A stretch of 64,000 nucleotides of DNA from Paenibacillus sp. SYP-B3998 (GTDB taxonomy: Bacteria; Bacillota; Bacilli; Paenibacillales; NBRC-103111): the NCBI RefSeq assembly GCF_010820665.1, contig NZ_JAAIKC010000001.1, forward strand, positions 248,001 through 312,000, read 5' to 3'. This document shows positions 1 to 9,200 of this stretch, one piece after another. The position numbers and the translations under genes are program-made. The first letter of the stretch is position 1, and each line of letters starts with the position of its first letter. Below the pieces are notes generated by a model. The model did not search any database. It saw only the letters and a program-made list of their open reading frames with translations, and was not told the origin of the DNA.

Positions 1-23
1 TACTATATCAGGAGGAATTTAGG

Positions 24-320
24 ATGAGTACACGTGTTGAACCGATTTATTTGAAGGAAATTTCCAAGCTTGGATCGCCTAAGGAAGGCTGGGGGCCGTA
101 TCAATGGTACAAGGATATGAGAGACAATCAACCCGTTTATTACGATGCTGAGCAAGCTTTTAGCTCGGAAAATTTAGTGAGTTGGGAAGCCCGAATTCAA
201 CGCATCGTCAACGAAATGCTGGATGAGCTTGCGGACCGCTTCGAAGCCCGCTTGAAAGTAAAGACGGCATTAACGACATTTATTCAACGCTTTTCACATG
301 CACAGCTAATTGTAGCATGA
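24..320 (+). pseudogene. Cytochrome P450 remnant with internal deletions
   Basis: The 98-residue product joins separated pieces of a CYP107-like P450. The N-terminal segment with GPYQWYKDMRDNQPVYY is the usual start of these enzymes. AFSSE is the end of the next conserved block. WEARIQRIVNEMLDEL is normally more than 50 residues further on. The I-helix, the ExxR motif and the heme cysteine are all missing, so it cannot bind heme. A strong AGGAGGA site precedes the ATG. Its stop overlaps the next start as ATGA, so reading it may still help translate the downstream hydrolase. In an intact polyketide cluster this position would hold a tailoring oxidase. This is inferred from remembered family sequence. 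Confidence 0.7.
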
Positions 321-1006
321 AGAGTACCTATGAGATCATTCGACTGAAGGCTGGTTCGCCGCTGATGCCCAACTACATGTACGTGATTTTGGACAGAGCT
401 ACTCATGAAGCTGCGATTATTGATCCCGGGTGGGATCTGGAGCTGATTACGACATGTTTTAGGGAATTAGGGGCGCAACCCTCTATTATCCTGCTGACAC
501 ATTCCCATTTTGACCATGTAAATATGGTAGAGCCTTTAGTTGAAAGATTCGGATCACTGGTGTATATGTCTGCTATAGAAAGCGAGTATTACCAAATTAG
601 ACCAACTAATTTAATCCAATTTCACGATTTGGATGCCATTTATTTGGGCCAAACTCGCATTCAATGTATGATAACCCCAGGTCATACCGCAGGGGGGAGC
701 TGCTTCCTTCTGTCTGACAGTTTATTTACTGGAGATACGGTTTTTATTGAAGGCTGCGGCGTGTGCAATATGGAGGGAGGATCTCCTGAGCAGATGTATG
801 AGAGTATTCAAAGAATTAAACGGGTCGTAGCTCCCCATGTTCGTATTTATCCAGGACATTCGTATGGAAAGCCGTTAGGCAGTACGTTGGGTGATTTGGA
901 AAAGTGCAATATTTACTTTGGTTTGGATGTCAAAAAGCATTTTGTCGATTTCAGAATGCGTAAAAATCAGAAGCCTTATTTTCCAATAGACTTTAGAGAA
1001 TTGTAA
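317..1006 (+). CDS. pksB: MBL-fold hydrolase, PksB-like
   Basis: A 229-residue metallo-beta-lactamase-fold protein. The metal-binding signature THSHFDH lies near residue 60, followed by GHTAGGS, FTGDTVF and YPGHSYG, which supply the remaining His and Asp ligands. The length and the IIDPGWD start fit glyoxalase II-like hydrolases such as Bacillus PksB/BaeB, thought to act on thioesters during polyketide assembly. It starts within the stop of the P450 remnant (ATGA) and is followed after about 30 bases by a PksD-like gene, the same order of functions as at the start of Bacillus pks-type clusters. The symbol is by similarity and context. The reading frame is intact. Confidence 0.7.
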   Translation: MKSTYEIIRLKAGSPLMPNYMYVILDRATHEAAIIDPGWDLELITTCFRELGAQPSIILLTHSHFDHVNMVEPLVERFGSLVYMSAIESEYYQIRPTNLIQFHDLDAIYLGQTRIQCMITPGHTAGGSCFLLSDSLFTGDTVFIEGCGVCNMEGGSPEQMYESIQRIKRVVAPHVRIYPGHSYGKPLGSTLGDLEKCNIYFGLDVKKHFVDFRMRKNQKPYFPIDFREL

Positions 1007-1039
1007 TTCGGCAGATCAGAATGAAAGAAGAGGTGACAC

Positions 1040-2017
1040 ATGGGCAATCCTGTCGTTTTTATGTTTTCCGGACAAGGTTCTCAATATTGGAATATGGGAA
1101 AAGAACTCTATAATCAAGATCCTGTCTTTCGTAAATGGATGCTGGAACTCGATGATCTCGTGCAGCCGATGATAGGGAAATCTGTGCTGGCTCATCTGTA
1201 CAACCCTCAAAAAGGGAGGAATGAGATCTTCGATCAACTGACATACTCACACCCGGCTGTATTCATGGTTGAATATGCGTTGGCTCAATCGTTGAAAGCC
1301 AGTGGCATTACTCCCGACCTTGTCATAGGGAGTAGTTTGGGGGAGTTTACTTCGGCTACGGTAGCTGGTGTTCTCGATGTGGAATCGTCGCTCGAATCGA
1401 TTACAGAGCAAGCGCGGATTATTCAGACTTATTGTGAGCGAGGGAGCATGTTGGCGATTCTTCACAATGTGAGCCTATACGAGGAAACAGAAACGCTGAA
1501 CAAGTTCTCAGAGTTGGCTTCGGTTAATTTTGACTCCCATTTTGTCGTTTCGGGAGGAAGTGAGCCTATCAAGGAGATTCAGTCCATGCTTAAGGCGAAG
1601 GGGATACTGTGTCAGGCGCTGCCAGTATCTTATGCATTTCACTCCACCTGGATAGATCCTGCAGAAGATGTGTACAAAAACATACTGCAAACGCAATCAT
1701 TTCGGACTCCTCAGATCACAATGGTGTCTTCAGTCAATGGTCAGGTTGAAAGCCACATACAGAGGGAGTACTTCTGGGAGGTTGTGAGAAAACCGATTCA
1801 ATTCACAATGGGCATTCAGCAAGTTGAGAAGCTAGACTGCCCTGTTTATGTGGATTTAAGCCCGTCGAGTACTTTGGCTAACTTTGCGAAAAGGAATATA
1901 GATCGTTCAGAGCTCAAATGTTTACCCATTTTGACGCCCTTTCATCAAGACTTAAAAAATATGGAAATGGTGAAGGGGATGCTGCGCAATTGGCAGAAGT
2001 GCCCAGAGAATCTCTAA
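1040..2017 (+). CDS. pksD: Trans-acting acyltransferase-family protein, PksD-like (proofreading acyl hydrolase)
   Basis: A 325-residue stand-alone acyltransferase-fold protein. FSGQGSQYWNMGKELY opens the domain, the nucleophile is Ser99 in GSSLGEF, and the catalytic His is in YAFHS near residue 200. GSSLGE rather than the common GHSLGE, together with SVNFDSHFVVSGG and the C-terminal LTPFHQDLKN, closely recalls Bacillus PksD. In trans-AT polyketide systems such enzymes remove stalled acyl groups from carrier proteins rather than loading malonate. No polyketide synthase module is left in the window, so the gene may be a leftover or its megasynthases may lie upstream. The last codon overlaps a following ATG (TAATG). 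Confidence 0.78.
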   Translation: MGNPVVFMFSGQGSQYWNMGKELYNQDPVFRKWMLELDDLVQPMIGKSVLAHLYNPQKGRNEIFDQLTYSHPAVFMVEYALAQSLKASGITPDLVIGSSLGEFTSATVAGVLDVESSLESITEQARIIQTYCERGSMLAILHNVSLYEETETLNKFSELASVNFDSHFVVSGGSEPIKEIQSMLKAKGILCQALPVSYAFHSTWIDPAEDVYKNILQTQSFRTPQITMVSSVNGQVESHIQREYFWEVVRKPIQFTMGIQQVEKLDCPVYVDLSPSSTLANFAKRNIDRSELKCLPILTPFHQDLKNMEMVKGMLRNWQKCPENL

Positions 2018-2290
2018 TGCTGATGAAAGAGCACATGACCGAACCAATCAAGAAACGGATTACAGCTGTGTTAGAGAAAGAATGGGAGATGCAGCAAAAA
2101 AACCTTCGTTAACAAGCCGGAGGTGCTGCGAAAGATCTTGACTGTTTTCGAGCAGTCTCCCGCGGGGAAGAATGCGCCTGAACTCATTTCCCTGAACCGC
2201 AGTACGCGGGGGAATCCTGTGTTTTGGCTGCATGGAGAGCGGAGCTTGTCTCGCCGAGGGCAACCTCAAAAAAAGCGATGGCACGATGGT
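2017..2290 (+). pseudogene. Remnants of a polyketide/NRPS gene tail, including a thioesterase start
   Basis: A 31-residue reading frame begins in the TAATG overlap with the acyl hydrolase stop and ends at 2112. After a frame change, 2123-2290 encodes a segment with LNRSTRGNPVFWLHG, which resembles the first strand of a type I thioesterase domain at the end of a megasynthase. The GxSxG nucleophile region is absent and the frame then runs into unrelated sequence. Together with the P450 remnant this suggests deletion of most of a polyketide or nonribosomal peptide cluster. The assignment rests on one short segment. Confidence 0.4.
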
Positions 2291-2503
2291 CAAAGGCCCT
2301 GCCTTGCATTATGATACAGTAAAAGAAATGCTTAAATATGCGGCTGTTTCCGCGATGCTGGTAGCGACCTTGTCGTGTTGCTGGATCTATAGCCGATCAG
2401 GGTCTTTCTCGATTACGGGAATACTGCTTCTTGTTGAGCTGAGACTTTTCAATCGGGAGAGCCATGAGCACCAGCTCTCCAAAATACCGATAACAGATAT
2501 GAA

Positions 2504-2860
2504 ATGAGGGTTGGTATGGAGGATTTACCATGTAAAGGGTGCAAGGGCTTGTGCTGCGGACCTGTTCCTGTTACGGAGCAAGAGCTTAAACTGATCAAAA
2601 AGAAAGTGAAATCCATGCCCAAAAAGAGCAGGATGGAGCTTGAGAATCAAACGAGATATTATGGGACCTGCATGTTTTATGATTTAGAAAAAGATAGATG
2701 CGGTATTCATTCGGCCAGACCCGGGGTTTGCCGCGCCTTCGGCTATTATAAATCGCTTGTTTGTTTTCGTAATCCGGAAATGGCAACCCAAGATAATTGG
2801 ACTCCTCAGGATAAACCGGTTGGTATGCTATCGATAGACATTACGTGGAAAACTTTTTAA
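2504..2860 (+). CDS. YkgJ-family cysteine-cluster protein
   Basis: A 118-residue protein with CKGCKGLCC near the N-terminus and a distal CGIHSARPGVCRAFGYY block. This is the metal-binding cysteine pattern of the YkgJ / UPF0153 family, thought to bind zinc or an iron-sulfur cluster. The biochemical role is unknown. ATG at 2504 is used. A second ATG at 2516 would put the start closer to a GAGGG sequence and remove only four residues. The frame just upstream (2232-2507) is open but shows no recognisable family and is not called. A hairpin lies about 100 bases downstream. Confidence 0.75.
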   Translation: MRVGMEDLPCKGCKGLCCGPVPVTEQELKLIKKKVKSMPKKSRMELENQTRYYGTCMFYDLEKDRCGIHSARPGVCRAFGYYKSLVCFRNPEMATQDNWTPQDKPVGMLSIDITWKTF

Positions 2861-2964
2861 ACAGCAGGGGTGTGTTTCCAGATCATTGGAAATGCACCCT
2901 TGTTTGTTGTAAACATTTGGCGCAGGCATTCATGATTGCCCAATTTACAAAAAACTAAAAAAAC

Positions 2965-2989
2965 CTTATTCGAAGGAGCATCGAATAAG
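2965..2989. terminator. Weak hairpin, A-tract on the left
   Basis: CTTATTCGA and TCGAATAAG form a 9-bp stem with a 7-base loop. The flanking A-run lies on the left, so the U-tract would follow the stem on the minus strand. The right side lacks a clear T-run. It may be a weak terminator for the YkgJ-like gene or simply separate it from the sigma factor promoter. Confidence 0.4.
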
Positions 2990-3068
2990 ATTTAAAAGAC
3001 TATTTTATAAGGATCAAAGATCTTTACATATATAAAATGAAATAAAATCCTGAAAATGGAATAAGAAG

Positions 3069-3097
3069 TTGAAAAAGGTATTATATTAGTTTATAAT
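3069..3097 (+). promoter_or_regulatory. Sigma-A-type promoter of the RpoD-like gene
   Basis: TTGAAA at 3069-3074 and TATAAT at 3092-3097 are separated by exactly 17 bases in a very AT-rich stretch. This leaves a leader of about 240 nt before the RpoD-like start at 3345, itself preceded by AGGAAGGAGG. Apart from this promoter I see nothing distinctive in the leader. Bacterial rpoD genes are usually downstream of dnaG; here the gene has its own strong promoter. Confidence 0.65.
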
Positions 3098-3344
3098 ATA
3101 AAAAAGGCATTCTTACATATCGTAACACAATAACGACATGATGTCAAGAAGTGAAATTAGCATTTTACAGGAAAGAGGTTAAAGAAAGTAAATTTAAACG
3201 AAATTGTTTCGATCTGCGTTTAGAAAATCAAACGAACGCAGCAATCCAGATGTCGGCTGTTGAGAAATAGGAACGATTGGAAAGGATCATACAAGCTTGA
3301 AGAACAAGAGTAAGTTCTGTTTTCCAGGAAGGAGGAGTTAAAGG

Positions 3345-4463
3345 ATGACGAACGAACAGCATGCAGGATTAGAGACTGAACTTACGCTTGAACAGACGAA
3401 AGAACTTTTATTTGAACTAGGGAAAAAAAGCTCTTCGCTGGCCTATAAAGAAATTATGGAGAAACTTGCCCCTTTCGATCAGGATTCAGAGCAAATCGAT
3501 GAATTTTTCGAGCAGTTGGCTGAAAGCGGGATTGATGTCGGCAACGAATCAGATGACGATCCTGTTCATGGACCAGGCGATCATGATCAGGATGACTTGA
3601 ATTTTGAGGATAACCTGACCTTGCCGCCTGGCATTAACATTAATGATCCTATACGCATGTATTTGAAGGAAATCGGACGTGTCCCTTTGCTTTCAGCAGA
3701 GGAGGAAATCGTGTTAGCCAAAAGGATCGAGCGGGGTGACGAAGCAGCGAAGCGCAGATTGGCTGAAGCGAATCTGCGCCTTGTGGTCAGTATTGCCAGA
3801 CGATATAACGGCCGTGGCCTGCTTTTCCTAGATTTAATTCAGGAAGGTAATATGGGTCTGATCAAAGCGGTAGAAAAGTTTGATTATACTAAGGGGTACA
3901 AATTCAGTACGTATGCAACTTGGTGGATTCGTCAGGCGATTACGCGAGCCATTGCCGATCAGGCTAGAACGATCCGGGTTCCGGTGCACATGGTGGAGAC
4001 AATCAATAAGCTTATCCGAGTTTCCAGACAGCTGCTGCAAGAAATCGGGCGTGAGCCTACGCCGGAAGAGATCGCTAAGGTGATGGAGCTCAGTACCGAC
4101 AAGGTGAGAGAGATTATGAAAATCTCTCAGGAGCCTGTTTCATTGGAGACACCAATCGGTGAAGAGAACGACTCGAATCTAGGTGATTTTATCGAGGATC
4201 AGGAAGCGCTGGCCCCAGCGGATGCCGCTGCGTATGAACTGTTGAAGGAGCAGCTAGAGGATGTGCTGGATACACTCACTGAACGTGAAGAGAATGTTCT
4301 GCGCCTTCGATTTGGACTTGATGATGGTCGTACACGTACCCTTGAGGAAGTGGGCAAAGTGTTTGGAGTTACCCGTGAGCGCATTCGCCAGATCGAAGCG
4401 AAAGCGCTGCGTAAGCTGAGACATCCGAGTCGCAGCAAGCGATTGAAAGATTTTTTGGAATAA
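3345..4463 (+). CDS. rpoD: Primary-type RNA polymerase sigma factor (RpoD/SigA family)
   Basis: A 372-residue sigma-70 factor with all regions: an acidic region 1.1 (to about 85), region 1.2 ([16 protein letters not shown]), region 2 ([16 protein letters not shown], then [16 protein letters not shown] and [20 protein letters not shown]), region 3 and region 4 ([37 protein letters not shown]). It directs core polymerase to TTGACA/TATAAT-type promoters. No dnaG lies upstream, and region 2.1 reads [16 protein letters not shown] where the usual primary factor has AKRY-GRGMLFLDLIQ, so it may be a second, slightly diverged copy rather than the main sigA. A strong AGGAAGGAGG site precedes the ATG. 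Confidence 0.9.
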   Translation: MTNEQHAGLETELTLEQTKELLFELGKKSSSLAYKEIMEKLAPFDQDSEQIDEFFEQLAESGIDVGNESDDDPVHGPGDHDQDDLNFEDNLTLPPGININDPIRMYLKEIGRVPLLSAEEEIVLAKRIERGDEAAKRRLAEANLRLVVSIARRYNGRGLLFLDLIQEGNMGLIKAVEKFDYTKGYKFSTYATWWIRQAITRAIADQARTIRVPVHMVETINKLIRVSRQLLQEIGREPTPEEIAKVMELSTDKVREIMKISQEPVSLETPIGEENDSNLGDFIEDQEALAPADAAAYELLKEQLEDVLDTLTEREENVLRLRFGLDDGRTRTLEEVGKVFGVTRERIRQIEAKALRKLRHPSRSKRLKDFLE

Positions 4464-4497
4464 CAATGGATGAATAACGAATGAAGGCGGTGGGTAT

Positions 4498-4725
4498 ATG
4501 GAATCTGGATTTATTATCCGGTGTTTGAAATGCGGCGAGGAACAAAAAATAGTGCCCGGGAGACGTTCCAACTATCGCAATGAACCCATTGTTTTTGGGA
4601 CGGACAATTACGGCGCGGATCAAATGTCTTGTGAATGCGGGAATGCTCTTGAAGAGCTGAGCAAGCATGAAGGCGAGGGATTTGAAGGAGAATTTATTGT
4701 AGAATGGCGCGACATTTCTAAGTAA
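4498..4725 (+). CDS. Small zinc-ribbon-like protein
   Basis: A 75-residue acidic protein with two CxxC-type pairs, CLKC near residue 9 and CEC near residue 42, a spacing typical of a single zinc ribbon. No catalytic motif is visible. It starts 34 bases after the sigma factor stop with a GGCGGTGGG-like ribosome site, so it is probably cotranscribed. A nucleic-acid or protein-binding role is possible but not shown. Downstream, GGATGT and ACATCC (4727-4746) form a small hairpin. Confidence 0.6.
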   Translation: MESGFIIRCLKCGEEQKIVPGRRSNYRNEPIVFGTDNYGADQMSCECGNALEELSKHEGEGFEGEFIVEWRDISK

Positions 4726-4981
4726 GGGATGTTGACGTTGACATCCTCTGCCCGAAATAAAATCCTTGATGGACATATGAATAACAATGAATTCGTTACA
4801 TAACGGCTAGAAGCTAAAATCTCCGTGCGGCTGCTGATTTGCTGAGGAAATCCGATATTGTAGAGGATGTTATCAACGCGATGACGAAGCGATAGAAAAG
4901 ATGAGACCCGATGGAAGCAGGAAATAAGGGCATCGCAATGAAGTAAACTTTTGTGTACATGCACGTCTAGGCATTCACCCA

Positions 4982-4989
4982 CATACAAT
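4982..4989 (+). promoter_or_regulatory. Candidate SigE-type -10 element for sigK
   Basis: CATACAAT matches the -10 consensus of mother-cell sigma-E promoters and lies about 57 bases ahead of the sigK start. A good -35 is not obvious. This fits known control of B. subtilis sigK, which sigma-E transcribes with help from SpoIIID at a poor -35. The rest of 4747-5039 holds nothing I recognise. Confidence 0.45.
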
Positions 4990-5045
4990 ATTACTATTCA
5001 CCATGTGACCAGTAGTTGGCGACATCATTGAGGGGGTAGTTGATA

Positions 5046-5747
5046 ATGCCTGGTTTTTTTTCTGCAATAGCCATATTTGTAAAACAGTTGATGATGCTCG
5101 TTTCATATGTGAAAAACAATGCTTTTCCTCAGCCTCTTACTGAGGAGGAAGAAGAAAAACATCTTCGTTTAATGGCTGAAGGGAATGATCACTCTCGGAA
5201 TATGCTGATCGAGCATAACTTAAGATTGGTCGCCCACATCGTCAAAAAATTCGATAATACGGGTGAAGATCTGGAGGATTTGATCTCCATCGGGACGATT
5301 GGATTGATCAAAGCGATCGAATCGTTCTCGCCGAACAAAGGCACGAAGCTCGCGACCTTCGCAGCTCGATGTATCGAGAACGAAATCTTGATGCATCTGC
5401 GATCGCTGAAGAAAACGCGGAAAGACGTGTCCTTGCATGATCCCATTGGAACGGACAAAGAGGGGAATGAGATTACGCTGATCGACATCCTGGGCAGCGA
5501 AGCGGATGACGTGGTGGATGTGGTACAGTTAAAGATAGAGAAGTCGAAGATCTATAAGAATTTGGAAATATTGGATGAGCGGGAGAAGGAAGTCGTCGTA
5601 GGGCGGTTTGGGTTGGAGCTTGGCGGGGAAGAGCGCACGCAGCGGGAGATTGCGAAGGAGCTGGGGATTTCGCGGAGTTACGTTTCGAGGATAGAAAAAA
5701 GGGCGCTCATGAAGCTGTATCATGAGTTTTATAAGGCGAAGAGATAA
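5046..5747 (+). CDS. sigK: RNA polymerase sporulation sigma factor SigK (pro-sigma-K)
   Basis: A 233-residue sigma factor. The hydrophobic N-terminus ([17 protein letters not shown]) is the pro-sequence removed by SpoIVFB, followed by the SigK signature [13 protein letters not shown]. Region 2 ([18 protein letters not shown], then [18 protein letters not shown] and [18 protein letters not shown]) and region 4 ([30 protein letters not shown]) are complete. It drives late mother-cell genes for coat and cortex. ATG at 5046 is 9 bases from GAGGGGG; an in-frame TTG at 5040 is too close. Unlike B. subtilis, the gene is uninterrupted. A near-identical truncated copy and two shorter fragments lie at 13.8, 44.4 and 59.2 kb. 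Confidence 0.93.
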   Translation: MPGFFSAIAIFVKQLMMLVSYVKNNAFPQPLTEEEEEKHLRLMAEGNDHSRNMLIEHNLRLVAHIVKKFDNTGEDLEDLISIGTIGLIKAIESFSPNKGTKLATFAARCIENEILMHLRSLKKTRKDVSLHDPIGTDKEGNEITLIDILGSEADDVVDVVQLKIEKSKIYKNLEILDEREKEVVVGRFGLELGGEERTQREIAKELGISRSYVSRIEKRALMKLYHEFYKAKR

Positions 5748-6085
5748 ACACTGTAATAGCTTGCCTTGTTGGCAGACCTCTATGCCTTTTAGACGGAAAT
5801 TCATCTTATGTCAGTATTGCTTTATTTGATAAGGACGGAGGGGTTACGTGTGTTAAACTAATTCTTCGATATTTTTTGCGGCTTGGCTTGATGCGGGAAA
5901 CCTCCAATCCCCTTGCTCCCACGGCTTAGATATATTTAACGTTTACAATTGGGACCTGCTCTACGGTGGTCGTCCAATCTTCTAGGGCTACCCTGTACAC
6001 GAGCTTGGTCGCATGCACATGACGCTAGATCGCATTTCTCAATCTTAACAATACGCATACGTATAGGTCTATTCGATGTTCAGAA

Positions 6086-6123
6086 GATCGCCAGCCAGCC
6101 TCTTATACAGCTGGTTGGCGATC
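6086..6123. terminator. Long hairpin downstream of sigK
   Basis: GATCGCCAGCCAGC (6086-6099) pairs with GCTGGTTGGCGATC (6110-6123), a 14-bp stem with one G-T pair and a 10-base loop. It is the strongest secondary structure between sigK and the convergent S-layer gene. It lacks a T-run, so intrinsic termination is uncertain. The remainder of 5748-6085 shows no gene that I recognise. Confidence 0.45.
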
Positions 6124-6186
6124 AACTTTAAGAACTTATTAATTGCGGGGATCCCCGCAAAGTACCTGAATCCGCTTTGAAGCCAA

Positions 6187-6213
6187 GGCACCACTTTGAG
6201 GTGGTGTTTCTTT
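6187..6213 (+). terminator. Intrinsic terminator between convergent genes
   Basis: CACCAC and GTGGTG around a TTTGAG loop are followed on the plus strand by TTTCTTTTTATTTC, which runs into the 3' end of the minus-strand S-layer gene. It would stop plus-strand transcription from the sigK side and could act more weakly in the other direction. Confidence 0.6.
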
Positions 6214-9200
6214 TTATTTCAATAAGTTGTAAACCGCTTGAGCCGCTTCTGCTCGTGTCGTGTGTTCAGCCGGTACGAACAGCCCTTCTTGGCGTCCCGT
6301 CAACAGCTTCGCTTTGATTGCACTATTAACATAAGGCAAGGCCCAATCGCTGATCATTGAAGCATCAGAGATTTCCGTTGAAGCTTTTTCTAATTTTACA
6401 CCCGTTCGATATTCATAAGCGCGGACGAGCATAATGGCCATCTCTTCTCTGGTAATGGTTCGATTCGGATCGAACATTTGCCGGGAATCACCTGTGATAA
6501 TGCCTGCTTTATAAGCTGCGAATACTTCTTTGGCATACCATGCGTTTCCAGCCACGTCACCGAATGGAGCCGTCTCGGAAGACTTGAGATTAAGTGTCCG
6601 TACGAGAAGCGATGCAAACTCAGCACGGGAAACATCTTGGGTTGGTGCAAAGCTTGAGTTCGTCACTCCGTTCACGATATTCCGGGCGGACAGCTCTTGA
6701 ATCGTCGAGTATGCCCAATGCATGCGTGTTACATCACTATAATTTTTTTCCAATGAAAGGACTGCGTAATGGCCGAGTCGGTCAATCCCGACTTCGATTG
6801 CGGTATTGCCGATTGTAAGCGTTCCACCTAAGTACGTAAGATTTCCGTCATCCAGAATCTTATAGATACCGGCCAGCTTCGGATTCATTCCGACTGGGAT
6901 CGGGAATGTAATTGTTACAGGCTTTTTCAACTCATTCATTTCATACTGCTTCCCGGCTGCATCGGTCACGAAGATCGCGAGGTCGAATACCTTTCCGCCG
7001 AGCGTATAAAGACCGTTATCCTTGCTGCTCGCTTCTTTTAATGTCCGGTTCGCTTGTTCTGCTGAGATCGGTTCAATTTTCACCGTAATCGCAGCGGTAT
7101 TGTCAACAGATGGCAGCAAGCTGGCTACGGATTTCAATAAATCAGCAGGAGCGCTCAGTTTTACATCGTGTGTCTGGACATTTAATGGACGCCCATTAAG
7201 CTGATTTACCTGCGCGATTGGAATGATAATGCGATTCTGTCCTTCCGTCAGTGCGACGGATATGGATGCAGAGTTTTTTTGCAGGTCTTCGTCCTTGATT
7301 ACAGCCGAGTTACCCGGCCGCTCCGGCTTCATTGGCGGTACTACTGCCGTTGGAGATGAAGGTGACGAGTTTGATGATTCCGACGAATTTGGCAATCGAC
7401 TAACTAGTATCACATATTCTTTAGTAGTTCCGTTCTGTGCAGTGACAAGGACAGAGATACGATTCAAGCCGACGAGCAGGCTACTGCCACCAGTAACAAC
7501 TACTTGGGATGTGGCATGCTCGGCGGAATAAGTCACCGTCGCTACCGTTGTGCCAAAGGATACATCAATCGTATAACTCAGCTTGTCCGGTGCGAATCTG
7601 TTCAATGCGATATTATTGACACGCAAATCAAGCAGGTTAGCGTTGGACGATAGCGCTTGAGGTTGTCTGCTTATCGCGATGCTATAAATACGCTTAGTTC
7701 CGTCTTGAGCTGTTATCGTAACCGTAACCGTATTTACTCCGACAATTAATTTATCGCCACCGGCAATCACAACTGTTGCAGCTGGATTTGCTGTTGAGTA
7801 AGTTATGTTTGTCACCGTAGTCTCATACGGTACCGACAATGAATAATTGAGCTTGTCTGAAGCGAATCCATCCAACGTCTTTCCGTTTACGCGCAGATCG
7901 AGCAAGGAACTGTCGGACGATAGCGCCTGAGACTGTCTGGTAATCACGATGCTATAAATGCTCTTAGTCCTGTCTTGAGCTGTTACCGTAACCATAACCG
8001 TATTTTTACCGACAGTTAATTTATCTCCGCCAGTAACCACCACAGTTGAAGTAGGACTTGCTGTTGAATAAGTTATGCTTGTCACCGTGGTCTCATACGG
8101 TACCGATAATGAATAGTCAAACTTATCCGATGCGAAACCGCTTAACGTCACCCCGTTAACGCGCAAATCACTCAAAGAAGCAGGCGATATGTCGGCACGG
8201 TTCAGATTGATGACATACGATCTGACGTTTCCGTTCGGTGCTGTTATGGTCACTGTCACAACGTTATTGCCAACCTGAAGGTTGGAGCCGCCATTGACAA
8301 CTACCGTTGCCTGAGGTTCTGAAGTCGTATAAGTAACTTTCGCATTCGTCACGTTATTCGGAACGTTCAGCGAATACTCTAATGTATTCGGAGCGAAGCC
8401 GTCTACCAAGACACCGTTAATTTTCAGATCCGTCAGGTTCGCGTTCCCGCTTGTAACTTTATCACCGGTAAAGTCGATCTCGCTCATGCTTGTAAATGTT
8501 TTGGATGGATCCGTATTGTAGGTTCCGGTAACTATGAATTTTACGTAGCGGCCCTGCAGAGCCTTATCCAAAGAGACAAAGTCTGTATATACGTTGCCTG
8601 TCCAAGTTTTCCTAAACATGCCGGAGGCTTTGTTGGCCGCATTGCTCAAGAATGCAGGATCGTTTAAGTCGGCCGGGTTATCGGACGCGTACAATTCGAA
8701 TGTTTTCGGAAATTCGACCGCACTTTGGTTAGCTCGGCTCTTTCTCTGAATACCATTCAGTTTATACGTGCTCTCCATATCAATAATGACCCAGTGCGGG
8801 AATGGTGCAGCAGGCGCTTCCCATTTGGAATGCCAGATGGTTGTTTCTTGACCGTCCAAGATGTTGCTGGGTACAGCGTTCTCATTGTCCGCATAAGAGC
8901 TAAAAGAATGGATAGAGAAAGCCGTTTTTGGAATGAATGTATAGATAATGCCATTCTGGGCAGTTTGCAAAGCCCACATCAAATCGAGATAGGCTTGATC
9001 GATCGCAGTAGCGCTATTGCCAGAAGTAATAGTCTTGGCATTAGCAAGTCGAGCCTCCAGTTCATTTTGTGCCTGTACGGGAAGCGATAATCCTGTAGTT
9101 CCTTTGACATACGCAGTGAATTGTTCCGCTTCCTGAATTTTAGCTGTCAATTGATTAAGGTTGTACAAAGTTGTCGACTGGTACGAATCGGATAACGCTT

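Noticed and set aside
1016..2293. Several minus-strand open frames across the polyketide genes
   Set aside because: They mirror the plus-strand genes, have no ribosome sites, and encode no recognisable motif. The plus-strand reading has strong family matches.
2232..2507. A 91-residue frame between the thioesterase scrap and the YkgJ-like gene
   Set aside because: Overlaps both neighbours, has no ribosome site and no recognisable family despite one hydrophobic segment.
4199..4988. Overlapping minus-strand frames over the 3' part of the RpoD-like gene and the zinc ribbon
   Set aside because: Low-complexity, Ser/Arg-rich products typical of the antisense of a helical protein. No start sites.
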